A stretch of 64,000 nucleotides of DNA. Source: VBDM01 sp035499735 (GTDB taxonomy: Bacteria > Pseudomonadota > Gammaproteobacteria > Burkholderiales > SG8-39). A program made the translations under genes and the position numbers. This document shows, piece by piece, positions 40,906 through 50,804 of the stretch. How positions within the stretch are numbered: position 1 is the stretch's first letter; the number at the start of each line of letters is the position of its first letter. The notes under the pieces are model-generated. The model was not told the DNA's origin, searched no databases, and worked only from the letters and a program-made list of their open reading frames with translations. The stretch is taken from NCBI GenBank assembly GCA_035499735.1, contig DATJYC010000019.1, forward strand, positions 21,355-85,354, read 5' to 3'.

Positions 40906-42437
40906 GCGGTTTCCTTGAGGCTCAGCGCTTTCAGGGGAATGACGCGCTTCTTGCCGCCGAACAGGCTCGCCTCCGACTCCCCGCCGGAACAGCCGTTGCC
41001 GAAGGAAAAACCGCACGCGCCGCGCAGGTCGTAGGCGTCCTCCGCCTGCTCGCGGTGCGAGGTCGGGATGACGAAGCGGTCTTCGTAGTTCGCGATCGCC
41101 ATATAGCGGTACATGTCCTCGACTTGCGCCGTCGAGAGGCCGACCTGGGCGAGCACCTTGACGTCCTCGCGCTTCTCCACGTTGCGCGCACGCATGAAGG
41201 CGCGCATCGCGAGCATGCGCTCCAGCGCGAGCTTCACCGGCGCCTCGTCGCCGGCGGTGAGAAGGTTGGCGAGATACTTGAGCGGAATGCGCAGCTGCGA
41301 TACGTCTGGAATTTCGCCGTTGGTGCCGAGTTGGCCGCTGTTGGCGGCGGCGCTGATCGGCGAGAGCGGCGGGACGTACCAGACCATGGGCAGCGTGCGG
41401 TACTCGGGGTGCAGCGGAAAGGCGACCTTCCAGTCCACCGCCATCCTGTAGACGGGCGACGCCTTCGCCGCCTCGAGCCAGTTGTCGGGCACGCCGTCCT
41501 TGCGCGCCTGCTCCACAACCGCCGGGTCGTTCGGGTCGAGGAACAGCCCGAGCTGCGCGTCGTACAGTTCCTTGGGGTCTTCGACGCTCGCCGCGCGCTC
41601 GATGCCGTCGGCGTCGTACAGGAGCACGCCCAGGTAGCGGATGCGCCCGACGCAGGTCTCCGAGCACACCGTCGGCTGCCCCGCCTCGATGCGCGGGTAG
41701 CAGAAGATGCATTTCTCGGCCTTGCCGCTCTGCCAGTTGAAATAGATCTTCTTGTAGGGACAGCCCGAGACGCACATGCGCCAGCCGCGGCACTTGTCCT
41801 GGTCGATGAGGACGATGCCGTCCTCCTCGCGCTTGTATATGGAGCCCGAGGGGCAGGAGGCGACGCAGGTGGGGTTGAGGCAGTGCTCGCACAGCCTCGG
41901 CAGGTACATCATGAACGTGTTCTCGAACTCGCCGTAGATTTCCTTCTGCACGTCGTCGAAGTTCTTGTCCTGGGAGCGCTTGGAGAACTCCCCGCCGAGG
42001 ATCTCCTCCCAGTTCGGGCCCCATTCGATCTTCTCCATTCTCTGCCCGGTGATCAGCGAACGCGGCCGCGCGACCGGCGCCGCCAGCGAGGCGGGCGCGT
42101 CGTGCAGGTGCTCGTAGTCGAAGGTAAACGGTTCGTAGTAGTCATCGATCTCGGGCAGGTGCGGGTTTGCGAAGATTTTGGAGAGGATCGCGAGCTTTCC
42201 GCCCTGCTTCGGCCGGATCTTGCCGTTGCCGTTCCTCGTCCAGCCGCCCTTCCAGCGCTCCTGGTTCTCCCAGTCCTTCGGGTAGCCCACGCCGGGCTTG
42301 GTCTCGACGTTGTTGAACCAGGCGTACTCCATGCCGGGGCGCGACGTCCAGACGTTCTTGCAGGTCACCGAGCAGGTGTGGCAGCCGATGCACTTGTCGA
42401 GGTTCAGCACCATCCCGATCTGCGCGCGGACCTTCAT
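40902..42437 (-). CDS. narH: Respiratory nitrate reductase beta subunit
   Basis: The protein has 511 residues, a cytoplasmic four-cluster Fe-S protein. Ligand groups are CIGCHTCSVTCKN, CEHCLNPTCVASCPSG, CRGWRMCVSGCPYKK (with the tryptophan that makes the 3Fe-4S centre) and CIFCYPRIEAGQPTVCSETC. It passes electrons from NarI to NarG. The start overlaps narG by 4 bases. Length matches the family (about 510). Confidence 0.97.
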   Translation of the reverse strand: MKVRAQIGMVLNLDKCIGCHTCSVTCKNVWTSRPGMEYAWFNNVETKPGVGYPKDWENQERWKGGWTRNGNGKIRPKQGGKLAILSKIFANPHLPEIDDYYEPFTFDYEHLHDAPASLAAPVARPRSLITGQRMEKIEWGPNWEEILGGEFSKRSQDKNFDDVQKEIYGEFENTFMMYLPRLCEHCLNPTCVASCPSGSIYKREEDGIVLIDQDKCRGWRMCVSGCPYKKIYFNWQSGKAEKCIFCYPRIEAGQPTVCSETCVGRIRYLGVLLYDADGIERAASVEDPKELYDAQLGLFLDPNDPAVVEQARKDGVPDNWLEAAKASPVYRMAVDWKVAFPLHPEYRTLPMVWYVPPLSPISAAANSGQLGTNGEIPDVSQLRIPLKYLANLLTAGDEAPVKLALERMLAMRAFMRARNVEKREDVKVLAQVGLSTAQVEDMYRYMAIANYEDRFVIPTSHREQAEDAYDLRGACGFSFGNGCSGGESEASLFGGKKRVIPLKALSLKETA

Positions 42438-45400
42438 ACGGCCTCCTTCGCGGGCGCGTCCATCCAGTCGACGCTCGCCATCTTGCGCACGATGACGAAC
42501 TCGTCGCGGTTGGAGCCGACCGTGCCGTAGTAGTTGAAACCGTAGCTCTGCTGCGCGTAGCCGCCGATCATGTGGGTGGGCTTGGGGCAGGTGCGCGTCA
42601 CCGAGTTGTGGATCCCGCCGCGGGTCTTCATGATCTCGGAACCGGGCGTGTTCACTATTTTCTCCTGCGCGTGGTACATGAGGACCATGCCCTCGGGGAC
42701 ACGCTGGCTCACCACCGCGCGCGCGGTGAGCGCGCCGTTCAGGTTGTAGGCCTCGATCCAGTCGTTGTCCGCGATTCCCGCCTTCCTCGCGTCCACCTCT
42801 GAGATCCACACGATCGGCCCGCCGCGCGACAGCGTCAGCATCAGCAAGTTGTCGGTGTAGGTCGAGTGGATGCCCCACTTCTGGTGCGGCGTGATGAAGT
42901 TGAGCACCACCTCGGGGTTGCCGTTCGGCCGCTTGCCCAGGATCGGACGCACGCTCTTCGTGTCGACGGGCGGACGGTAGACGCACAGCGTCTCGCCGAA
43001 GGCGCGCATCCACGGATGGTCCTGGTAGAGCTGCTGGCGGCCGGTGAGCGTGCGCCAGGGGATCAGCTCGTGCACGTTGGTGTAGCCGGCGTTGTACGAC
43101 ACGTGCTCCGACTCCACCCCCGACCAGGTGGGAGAGGAAATGATCTTCCTCGGCTGGGCCTGCACGTCGCGGTAGCGGATCTTGTCGTCCTGGCGCGGAA
43201 GCGCGAGGTGCGCGTGCTCGCGCCCAGTCGCCTCGGACAGCGCCTTCCATGCCTTCACCGCGACTTCGCCGTTCGTCTCCGGAGCGAGCGCTAGGATCAC
43301 CTCGCAGGCGTCGACGTCGGTCTCTATCCTCGGCAGCCCCTTGGCGGGGCCTTCCTCGGTCACCTTGTAGTTCAGCGAGCCGAGCAGCTCGACCTCGTGC
43401 TGCGCGTTCCAGGCGATGCCCTTGCCGCCGTTGCCGACCTTGGACATCAAAGGCCCGAGCGCCGTGAAGCGCCTGTAGGTGTTCGGGTAGTCGCGCTCGA
43501 TGACGGTGATCGCCGGCATCGTCTTTCCGGGGACCGGCTCGCACTCGCCCTTCTTCCAGTCCTTCACGTCGAAGGGCTGGCCGAGCTCGGCCGGCGTGTC
43601 GTGCATGAGCGGCGTAAGGACGATGTCCTTCTCCACGCCGAGATGGTCTTTCGCGATCTCCGAGAACCGCTTCGCGATGCCCTTGTAGATCTCCCAGTCG
43701 CTCCTCGACTGCCATACGGGGTCCACCGCCGCCGAGAGCGGGTGGATGAAGGGATGCATGTCGGAGGTGTTCAGGTCGTTCTTCTCGTACCAGCTCGCGG
43801 TCGGCAGCACGATGTCCGAGTAGAGGCAGGTCGTGCTCATGCGGAAGTCGAGCGTGACGAGGAGGTCGAGCTTGCCTTCGCCGGTCGCCTCGCGCCAGGC
43901 CACCTCCTCGGGCTTCTGTCCGCCGGTCTCCCCGAGGTCCTTGCCCTGCACGCCGTGCGTCGTTCCGAGCAGGTGCTTCAGGAAATACTCGTGTCCCTTC
44001 CCGGACGAGCCGAGCAGGTTGGAGCGCCACACGAAGAGGTTCCGCGGGAAGTTGTCCGGATGGTCCGGGTCCTCGCAGCTCATCTTCAGCCTGCCGCTCT
44101 TCAGCTCGCGGACGACGTAGTCCCTCGGGTCGACGCCGGCGCGCGCGGCCTCCTTCGCGATCTCGAGAGGATTCCTCTGCAGTTGCGGCGCCGAAGGCAG
44201 CCAGCCCATGCGCTCGGCGCGCACGTTGAAGTCGATGAGGCTGCCGCTGTAGCGCTTAACGTCGGCGAGCGGCGACAGGATCTCGGCGACCGAGACCTTC
44301 TCGTAGCGCCACTGGTCGGTGTGCGCGTAGAAGAAGGAGGTGGAGTTCATCTGCCGCGGCGGGCGCGCCCAGTCGAGCGCGAACGCGAGCGCGGTCCAGC
44401 CGGTCTGCGGCCGCAGCTTCTCCTGGCCCACGTAGTGCGCCCAGCCGCCTCCCGGCTGGCCGACGCAGCCGCACATCGCGAGCAAGTTGATGATCGCGCG
44501 GTAGTTCATGTCCATGTGGTACCAGTGGTTCATCGCCGCGCCGATGATCACCATGGACTTGCCGTGCGTCTTGTCGGCGTTGTCGGCGAACTGGCGCGCG
44601 ACCGTGATCACCTGCTCGCGCGGCACGCCGGTGATCCTCTCCTGCCACGCCGGCGTATACGGCACGTCGTCGTCGAAGGACTTCGCCACGCCCACGCCGT
44701 AGTTCGCGAGCAGCAGGTCGTAGACGGTGGCGACGAGGTGCTCGCCCACCTTCTTCACGGGCACGCTTCGCACGAGGACGTCGGCCTGCTCGTTCGACCT
44801 GAAATGCTCGTGCGCGATGCCGCCGAAGTAGGGGAACCCGACCGGAACGGTCTCATCCTTCGTTTCGCGCAACGACAGGCGCGGCTTGATGTCCTTCAGC
44901 TCGAGGTTCCACTTCCCCTTCTCGCCCCAGCGGAAGCCGATCGACCCCAGCGGGACCGAGAGCTTGCCCGACGCTTCGTCGAAGCACACCGTCTTCCACT
45001 CCGGGTTGTTCGCTTCGCCCAGCTTGTCCGGGAAGTCGGAGCAGCGGAGGAAGCGATCCGGGACCCAGCGCTCGCCGTCCTTCACCAGGCGCACCAGCAT
45101 CGGCATGTCGGTGTACTGGCGGCAGTAGTCCGTGAAATACGCGCTCTTCCCCGCCGCGTGGAACTCCTTCAGCACCACGTGCCCCATCGCCATCGCGAGA
45201 GCCGCGTCCGTGCCCTGCTTCGGGTGCAGCCACAGGTCGCCGAATTTGCTCCCTTCCGCGTAGTCGGGAAAGATCGACACGATCTTCGTCCCCTTGTAGC
45301 GCGCCTCGGTCATGAAGTGCGCGTCGGGCGTGCGCGTCTGCGGCACGTTCGAGCCCCACATCACGATGAATGTCGAGTTGTACCAGTCGGCCGATTCCGG

Positions 45401-46111
45401 CACGTCGGTCTGCTCGCCCCAGGTCATGGGCGAGGCGGGCGGCAGGTCGCAGTACCAGTCGTAGAAGCTCATGCACACGCCGCCGATGAGCGAAAGGTAG
45501 CGGCTGCCCGCGGCGTAGGACACCATCGACATCGCGGGAATCGGCGAGAACCCGATGACGCGGTCGGGACCGTAGCGCTGGATGGTATAGACATTCGCCG
45601 CGGCGACGATCTCGTTCACCTCGTCCCAGGTGGACCGGAGGAAACCGCCCAGGCCGCGCTGCCGCTTGTAAGTCGCGGCGGCCTTCGGGTTCTCGACGAT
45701 CGAGCGCCAGGCGCCGACCGGGTCGCTCGACTTCCTCGCCTCGCGCCACAGCTTCAGCAGCGGGCTCCTCACCATCGGATACTTCAGCCGGTTGCCCGAG
45801 TACAGGTACCAGGAGTAGGACGCGCCGCGGGAGCAGCCGCGCGGCTCGTGGTTGGGCATGTCGGGGCGCGTCCGCGGGTAGTCGGTCTGCTGCGTTTCCC
45901 AGGTGACGATGCCGCCCTTCACGTAGATCTTCCAGGAGCACGAGCCCGTGCAGTTGGCGCCGTGCGTCGAGCGGACGATCTTGTCGTGCTGCCAGCGCTT
46001 GCGGTATCCGTCCTCCCAGCCGCGGTCCTCGGTGCGCGTCTCGCCGTGCCCTCCGGAGAACTTCTCCGTCGATGCGGTGAGGAACTTCAGCCGGTCGAGA
46101 AAATGGCTCAT
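42434..46111 (-). CDS. narG: Respiratory nitrate reductase alpha subunit
   Basis: The protein has 1225 residues. It is the bis-MGD molybdenum catalytic subunit that reduces nitrate to nitrite on the cytoplasmic face. FS0 ligands are in STHGANCTGSCSW, with C in HEPRGCSRGAS. The Mo-ligating aspartate lies in FYDWYCDLPPASPMTWGEQ; ESADWYNSTFIVMWGSN and the C-terminal region VNTPGSEIMKTRGG are standard. It is 13 bp after narK2. There is no Tat signal, consistent with cytoplasmic NarG. Nitrite made here could feed the octaheme cytochrome (inference). Confidence 0.98.
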   Translation of the reverse strand: MSHFLDRLKFLTASTEKFSGGHGETRTEDRGWEDGYRKRWQHDKIVRSTHGANCTGSCSWKIYVKGGIVTWETQQTDYPRTRPDMPNHEPRGCSRGASYSWYLYSGNRLKYPMVRSPLLKLWREARKSSDPVGAWRSIVENPKAAATYKRQRGLGGFLRSTWDEVNEIVAAANVYTIQRYGPDRVIGFSPIPAMSMVSYAAGSRYLSLIGGVCMSFYDWYCDLPPASPMTWGEQTDVPESADWYNSTFIVMWGSNVPQTRTPDAHFMTEARYKGTKIVSIFPDYAEGSKFGDLWLHPKQGTDAALAMAMGHVVLKEFHAAGKSAYFTDYCRQYTDMPMLVRLVKDGERWVPDRFLRCSDFPDKLGEANNPEWKTVCFDEASGKLSVPLGSIGFRWGEKGKWNLELKDIKPRLSLRETKDETVPVGFPYFGGIAHEHFRSNEQADVLVRSVPVKKVGEHLVATVYDLLLANYGVGVAKSFDDDVPYTPAWQERITGVPREQVITVARQFADNADKTHGKSMVIIGAAMNHWYHMDMNYRAIINLLAMCGCVGQPGGGWAHYVGQEKLRPQTGWTALAFALDWARPPRQMNSTSFFYAHTDQWRYEKVSVAEILSPLADVKRYSGSLIDFNVRAERMGWLPSAPQLQRNPLEIAKEAARAGVDPRDYVVRELKSGRLKMSCEDPDHPDNFPRNLFVWRSNLLGSSGKGHEYFLKHLLGTTHGVQGKDLGETGGQKPEEVAWREATGEGKLDLLVTLDFRMSTTCLYSDIVLPTASWYEKNDLNTSDMHPFIHPLSAAVDPVWQSRSDWEIYKGIAKRFSEIAKDHLGVEKDIVLTPLMHDTPAELGQPFDVKDWKKGECEPVPGKTMPAITVIERDYPNTYRRFTALGPLMSKVGNGGKGIAWNAQHEVELLGSLNYKVTEEGPAKGLPRIETDVDACEVILALAPETNGEVAVKAWKALSEATGREHAHLALPRQDDKIRYRDVQAQPRKIISSPTWSGVESEHVSYNAGYTNVHELIPWRTLTGRQQLYQDHPWMRAFGETLCVYRPPVDTKSVRPILGKRPNGNPEVVLNFITPHQKWGIHSTYTDNLLMLTLSRGGPIVWISEVDARKAGIADNDWIEAYNLNGALTARAVVSQRVPEGMVLMYHAQEKIVNTPGSEIMKTRGGIHNSVTRTCPKPTHMIGGYAQQSYGFNYYGTVGSNRDEFVIVRKMASVDWMDAPAKEAV

Positions 46112-46124
46112 GGGCAGCGCCTTT

Positions 46125-47432
46125 TCAGCACGGCATCGGCGCGTTCCTGCGGGCGTAGTACCACCAGGTCAGCGCGATGCAGGTGAGGTAGAAGAAGATG
46201 AACACGTACAGCGCCCCCTGCGGGCCGCCCGTCAGCTCGATCGAGGTGCCGTAGCTCTTGGGGATGAAGAAGCCGCCGTAGGCGCCCATCGCCGCGGTGA
46301 AGCCGAGCACGGGCGAGGCTTCCTTGGGCGGAAAGATGATCGGGATCATGCGGAAGGTCGAGCCGTTGCCGATCCCCGTGGTGAGGAAGAGCAGCATGAA
46401 GCAGGCGAAGAACCCGGCGAAGCTGTGGGCCTGGAGGAACCACAGCACGCCGCCGACGGCTGCCGCCATGACGACGAAGTTCCAGAAGGTCACCAGCGCG
46501 CCGCCCAGCTTGTCGGCGAGCCAGCCGCCGAAGGGCCGGATCACCGCGCCCACCAGCGGTCCTACCCAGGCGTAGGCGAGCGCGCTCACCTCGGGGAACT
46601 GGTTCCTGATGAGCAGGGGGAAGCCGGCCGAGTAGCCGATGAAGGAGCCGAAGGTTCCCAGGTAGAGCCAGCACATGATCCAGTTGTGCTTGCGCTTGAA
46701 GATCACCATCTGCTCGAAGACCGAGGCCCTCGCGCTCGCGAGGTCGTTCATGCCGATCCAGGCGGCTATGCTCGCGATCACGATGAAGGGCACCCACACG
46801 AAGGCCGCGTTCTGTGCCCAGATGTGCACTGTCTCTCCCGCACGGTTGACGATGACCTGGGGACCGCCCGCGAGCGGGCCGTAGACGCCCGCAGCGATCA
46901 CCAGCGGCGCCATGAACTGCACGGCGGACACGCCGAGATTGCCGAGGCCGGCGTTTACCCCGAGCGCCGAGCCCTTCCGCTCTTTCGGAAAGAAGAAGTT
47001 GATGTTGGCCATCGACGAGGAAAAATTGCCTCCGCCGAAGCCGCACAGCAGCGCGAGGACGAGGAAGCTCGTGTAGCTCGTGCCCGGGCTCTGAATGGCC
47101 ATCCCGATCCCCACCGCGGGGATCAGCAGCGAGGCGGTCGAGATAGCCGTCCAGCGCCGGCCGCCGAACACCGGGACCATGAAGGAATAGAAGATGCGCA
47201 GCGTCGCGCCCGACAGAGCCGGCGCGGCGGCGAGCCAGAACAGCTGGTTGGGCGTGAACTTGTAGCCGAGCGAGTTCAGGTTCACCGCGACCACGCTCCA
47301 CAGCTGCCACACGGCGAAAGCGAGGAACAGCGCCGGCACCGAGATCCACAGGTTGATGTTCGCGATCGCCTGTCCCTGCTGCGCCCAGAACTGCTTGTCC
47401 TCGGGGGTCCATACGGCAAGGGTTCTCGCCAT
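46125..47432 (-). CDS. narK2: Nitrate/nitrite transporter (NarK2 type, MFS)
   Basis: The protein has 435 residues, 12 transmembrane segments. The nitrate-signature segments are GGGNFSSSMANINFFFPKERKGSALGVNAGLGNLG and MGAYGGFFIPKSYGTSIELTGG. It is placed second of two tandem narK genes directly before narG, the position of the nitrate/nitrite antiporter in Paracoccus and Thermus-type layouts. It is 1 bp after narK1. Confidence 0.93.
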   Translation of the reverse strand: MARTLAVWTPEDKQFWAQQGQAIANINLWISVPALFLAFAVWQLWSVVAVNLNSLGYKFTPNQLFWLAAAPALSGATLRIFYSFMVPVFGGRRWTAISTASLLIPAVGIGMAIQSPGTSYTSFLVLALLCGFGGGNFSSSMANINFFFPKERKGSALGVNAGLGNLGVSAVQFMAPLVIAAGVYGPLAGGPQVIVNRAGETVHIWAQNAAFVWVPFIVIASIAAWIGMNDLASARASVFEQMVIFKRKHNWIMCWLYLGTFGSFIGYSAGFPLLIRNQFPEVSALAYAWVGPLVGAVIRPFGGWLADKLGGALVTFWNFVVMAAAVGGVLWFLQAHSFAGFFACFMLLFLTTGIGNGSTFRMIPIIFPPKEASPVLGFTAAMGAYGGFFIPKSYGTSIELTGGPQGALYVFIFFYLTCIALTWWYYARRNAPMPC

Positions 47433-47433
47433 G

Positions 47434-48675
47434 TCAGGCTCCCTGCGCCGCGCGTGCGCGCTGCGGAACGATCTCGGTCCAGTACATCCACACCAGCGAC
47501 ACCAGCGTCACGCCCCACATCAGCATGAAGATCGAGCTGTTGACGCCGGTCAGGTCGACCAGGGCGCCGAACATGATCGGCAGCAGGAAGCCGCCGAGCG
47601 CGCCGATCAGCCCGACGATGCCCGAGATGACGCCGATGTTGTGCGTGTACTCGTCGGAGATGTACTTGAACACCGATGCCTTGCCGAACGCCCAGGCGAC
47701 GCCCATCACGAACATCAGCGCGGTGAACGTCCAGGGGTTGAGGCCGACGTGGAGCCTGAGCTCGCCGCTCGCGGTCCGGATCACGAGGTCGGTCTGCGGA
47801 TACGACAGGAAGAACAGGCACACCCACGACAGCAGCATCACCCACCAGGTCACCGGGTGCGCGCCCCAGCGGTCGGACATCCAGCCGCCGACGGCCCGCA
47901 GCACTCCGCCCGGAAGCGAGAAGCAGGCGGCGAGCAGCGCGGCGACCTCGATCCCGAAGCCGTACTCGCTGATGTAATACTTCGTCATCCACAGCGACAG
48001 CGCCACGTAGCCCCCGAACACGATCGAGTAGTACTGGCACAGCTTCCACACATTCGGATCCTTCAGCGCCTTCAGCTGCTCGGCGAGCTTCACCTCCCCG
48101 CCGCCGACGTGCCGGGGATCGGTATAGGTGAGCAGCCAGAAGGCGATCGCGGTCACCAGCATCGCGATCGCGTAGACCTTGGGCACCATCGCCCAGCCGA
48201 ACGCGACCAGGATCGCCGGGGCGACGAACTTGTTGACCGCGGCGCCGGAGTTCCCCGCGCCGAAGATCCCCATGGCGAAGCCCTGGTGCTTCTTGTCGAA
48301 CCAGCGGGCGCAATAGGCGATGCCCACCGAGAACGAGCCGCCGGCGAGGCCGACGAAGAGACCGAGCACGAGGAAGTGCCAGTAGGTGGTCGCCTCTCCG
48401 ATCAGCCAGATCGGGATCACGGTCGACAGCATGAGCAGGAAGAACACGATGCGGCCGCCGAACTTGTCGGTCCACATGCCGAGAGGCAGGCGGATGAGCG
48501 AGCCGGTCAGCACGGGCGTCGCGGCGAGCAGGCCGAACTGGGTCTCGTTCAGGCCGAGCATCTTCTTGATCGGTATGCCGATCACCGCGAACATCATCCA
48601 CACGGCGAAGCACACCGTGAAGGAGAGCGTGCTCATGGTCACCACGGAGATCTGCTTGGTACGTGTCGTCGCCAT
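47434..48675 (-). CDS. narK1: Nitrate transporter (NarK1 type, MFS)
   Basis: The protein has 413 residues; ATG 48675 is preceded by GGGCGGG. Twelve transmembrane segments; GLAGGSFSVGIAYCARWFDKKHQGFAMGIFGAGNSGAA is the first nitrate signature and GLIGALGGFLLPIMFGALVDLTG the second. NarK1 proteins act as nitrate-proton symporters in related bacteria. It is the first gene of the seven-gene nar operon, with an FNR box 57 bp upstream. Confidence 0.93.
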   Translation of the reverse strand: MATTRTKQISVVTMSTLSFTVCFAVWMMFAVIGIPIKKMLGLNETQFGLLAATPVLTGSLIRLPLGMWTDKFGGRIVFFLLMLSTVIPIWLIGEATTYWHFLVLGLFVGLAGGSFSVGIAYCARWFDKKHQGFAMGIFGAGNSGAAVNKFVAPAILVAFGWAMVPKVYAIAMLVTAIAFWLLTYTDPRHVGGGEVKLAEQLKALKDPNVWKLCQYYSIVFGGYVALSLWMTKYYISEYGFGIEVAALLAACFSLPGGVLRAVGGWMSDRWGAHPVTWWVMLLSWVCLFFLSYPQTDLVIRTASGELRLHVGLNPWTFTALMFVMGVAWAFGKASVFKYISDEYTHNIGVISGIVGLIGALGGFLLPIMFGALVDLTGVNSSIFMLMWGVTLVSLVWMYWTEIVPQRARAAQGA

Positions 48676-48731
48676 TTCCCGCCCTTTGTCGTTTGCGCAC
48701 CAAGACTGTGCCAGCCGGCGTCGCATGGCAC

Positions 48732-48745
48732 TTGATCCAGGTCAA
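48732..48745 (-). promoter_or_regulatory. FNR-type box upstream of the nar operon
   Basis: The site is TTGAT-CCAG-GTCAA, one mismatch. CACAGT at 48710-48705 begins 22 bp on and is a weak -10. The predicted start is near 48697, leaving a 22-nt leader before narK1. Confidence 0.75.
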
Positions 48746-48788
48746 AAGGGCCTCGCTAGCCCCTTAGCCCGGCAGGGTCATGCCTCGC

Positions 48789-50321
48789 TCAGCGTCCCAT
48801 CTCCAGCCACAGCCTGGGCTCGATCGCGGCGGCGGCCATCAAGCCGCCCATGAACGCGCCCTGCACGCCCATGCTCGCCGCGTCCTGTCCTGCGAGGTAG
48901 AGGCCCGGCACCGGCGTGCGCGTGCGCAGCGCACCGCTCCTGAGCCGGGCGGCCGACATCTCGATGCCGTACATCGCTCCGCGATCCGCGCCGACGTAGG
49001 ACGCCTGCGACAGCGGCGTCGACAGCTCGTGGAAGTCGACAAGCGCAGCAAGCCCAGGAAAATGCCGCTTGAACTGCGCGAGCAGGCGCTCGGCGATCCA
49101 CGCCTTGGTCGCCTCGTATTCCTCGGGGCGGCGGCCGGGGGAGCTGCCGCTCCAGGCCGCAAACGGATCCCAGCGGCACGCGGCGACGATCTCCGCCGTG
49201 TGGCGCAGGGGATCTTCGTGGGCCGCGTCCTTGAGCGACGGGAAGGAAACGAAGATCGACGGCGCGTCCTCGTCGGCGGGCCGCTCCCATACGCGGCCGA
49301 TGTCCTCGCTCTCGTGCACCCAGACGTTCGCAGCCGTGGCGCCGCGCGCGCGGATGTCGCCGCGGAACCCGACGTACAGCGCGATGTACGACAGCCCGGT
49401 ATCGAAGCGCGACAGCGATTCGCGCCACTCGGGCGCGACGCCGTCCGGCAGCGCGGACACGGTGTTGTACGCGCCCATCGCGGAGACCACGGTCGCGGCG
49501 TCGATCGACTCGCCGTTCTCCAGGCGCACGCCGGCCGCCCGCCCGCGCTCGACGCGGATTTCGGCGACGCGCGAATCGGTGCGCAGCTCGCCCCCGTCCG
49601 CGCGTATCGAGCGCGCGAAGGCCTGGGCGAATTTCCCCGGCCCGCCGACCGGGTAGTACGCCCCGGCATAATAGCTGCCCGTCACCAGCGCGTGCACCGC
49701 GAACGGCGCGCGCTCCGGCGGCAGGCCGTAGTCCGCCCACCGCGAGGTCAGCACGGCGGCGAGACGCGGATCGCGCGCGCAGCAGACCATTTCCGCGGTC
49801 GTGGGCTCGAGTACGCGGCGCATCCGTCCCGCGTTGAGCCAGCGCACCGCGGCGGCAAGCGGCGCGGGCAGGGCCGCGGCTCCGAACAGGGCTGCGCCCG
49901 CGCGCTCGGCCTCGGCGCATGCCGCGAAGTAGCGGCGGATCACCGCGCCGTCCTCCGGAAACTCCGCTTCGAGCCGCGCGCGATACGCGGCGAGAGGCGC
50001 CTCGATGGGGAATTCGTATCCCGGGATGCGAACGATGTCGTAGGGCGAGCCGACCGAAGCGAAGCGCAGCTCCTCTCCGGCGAAGCGGCGGAGCAGGCGG
50101 CCGAACTGGCCGTCGGGGCCGGGCGCGTCGCCGACGCCCCCGATGTAGTGCACGCCGGGCGCGAACGTGTAGTCGCCGCGGCGGAAGGTCTGCGTGAGGC
50201 CGCCCAGCTGCGAATGCCGCTCGAGCACCAGCACGCGGCGGCCCCTGTGGGCGAGCGCCGCCGCCGCGGCCAGACCGCCCATTCCGGACCCGACGACGAC
50301 GGCGTCCAGGCCGGGTTTCAT
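48789..50321 (-). CDS. FAD-dependent oxidoreductase, carotenoid desaturase/retinol saturase-like
   Basis: The protein has 510 residues. The dinucleotide fold is DAVVVGSGMGGLAAAAALAHRG with the following LVLERHSQLGGLTQTF. The C-terminal FAD motif is PVPGLYLAGQDAASMGVQGAFMGG. This is the phytoene-desaturase/CrtISO/retinol-saturase superfamily, whose bacterial members are mostly uncharacterised. There are no crt genes nearby. It follows the phasin gene by 32 bp, suggesting a link to polyester or lipid metabolism rather than carotenoids (inference). Confidence 0.83.
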   Translation of the reverse strand: MKPGLDAVVVGSGMGGLAAAAALAHRGRRVLVLERHSQLGGLTQTFRRGDYTFAPGVHYIGGVGDAPGPDGQFGRLLRRFAGEELRFASVGSPYDIVRIPGYEFPIEAPLAAYRARLEAEFPEDGAVIRRYFAACAEAERAGAALFGAAALPAPLAAAVRWLNAGRMRRVLEPTTAEMVCCARDPRLAAVLTSRWADYGLPPERAPFAVHALVTGSYYAGAYYPVGGPGKFAQAFARSIRADGGELRTDSRVAEIRVERGRAAGVRLENGESIDAATVVSAMGAYNTVSALPDGVAPEWRESLSRFDTGLSYIALYVGFRGDIRARGATAANVWVHESEDIGRVWERPADEDAPSIFVSFPSLKDAAHEDPLRHTAEIVAACRWDPFAAWSGSSPGRRPEEYEATKAWIAERLLAQFKRHFPGLAALVDFHELSTPLSQASYVGADRGAMYGIEMSAARLRSGALRTRTPVPGLYLAGQDAASMGVQGAFMGGLMAAAAIEPRLWLEMGR

Positions 50322-50353
50322 CGTGGAGCGCCCGGCTCCGGCCGCTGCTCAGC

Positions 50354-50791
50354 TCAGGCCGCGGGCGCCTTGTCTTCGCCCTTGCCCGATGGCTGCTCGC
50401 GCAGGCATTCGAGGAACTTGCTGTTCGCGTCCGCGGCTGCCTGGAACATCTGGTTCCAGTAAGCCATCGAGCGCTCCAGGTTTCCCGTCATCCACTCGAG
50501 CTGTATGGCCAGCAGGTCTGAGAGGGATCTGGCTCCGGTCACCAGCTTCTCCGCGTCGAGGTCGCGCGAGTGGGTCTCCATCGCGGCAGCGAGCTGCGAA
50601 CTGCGCATCTCCAGGGTTCCCTGCACCGCGGCGTCGATCAGCTTCAGTCCGGTGTCGAGCTGCTGCTTCCAGCTCTGGAGCATCTGCCGGGACGTGTCTT
50701 CCCATTCCTTGTTGCCGGGAAGCATTGCCGCGAACGGCATTGCGAATCCTTTTGCCGGTGTCTTGGTCGTCGTTTCTGTCGTAGTCGTCAT
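50354..50791 (-). CDS. Phasin-family PHA granule protein
   Basis: The protein has 145 residues; ATG 50791 has GGAG upstream. A Thr-rich N-terminus is followed by an amphipathic all-helical body (WKQQLDTGLKLIDAAVQGTLEM, QLEWMTGNLERSMAYWNQMFQAA), as in phasin_2 proteins that coat polyhydroxyalkanoate granules. It lies 13 bp after phaC, so it is very likely in the same transcript. Confidence 0.85.
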   Translation of the reverse strand: MTTTTETTTKTPAKGFAMPFAAMLPGNKEWEDTSRQMLQSWKQQLDTGLKLIDAAVQGTLEMRSSQLAAAMETHSRDLDAEKLVTGARSLSDLLAIQLEWMTGNLERSMAYWNQMFQAAADANSKFLECLREQPSGKGEDKAPAA

Positions 50792-50804
50792 GATCGTCTC
50801 CTTG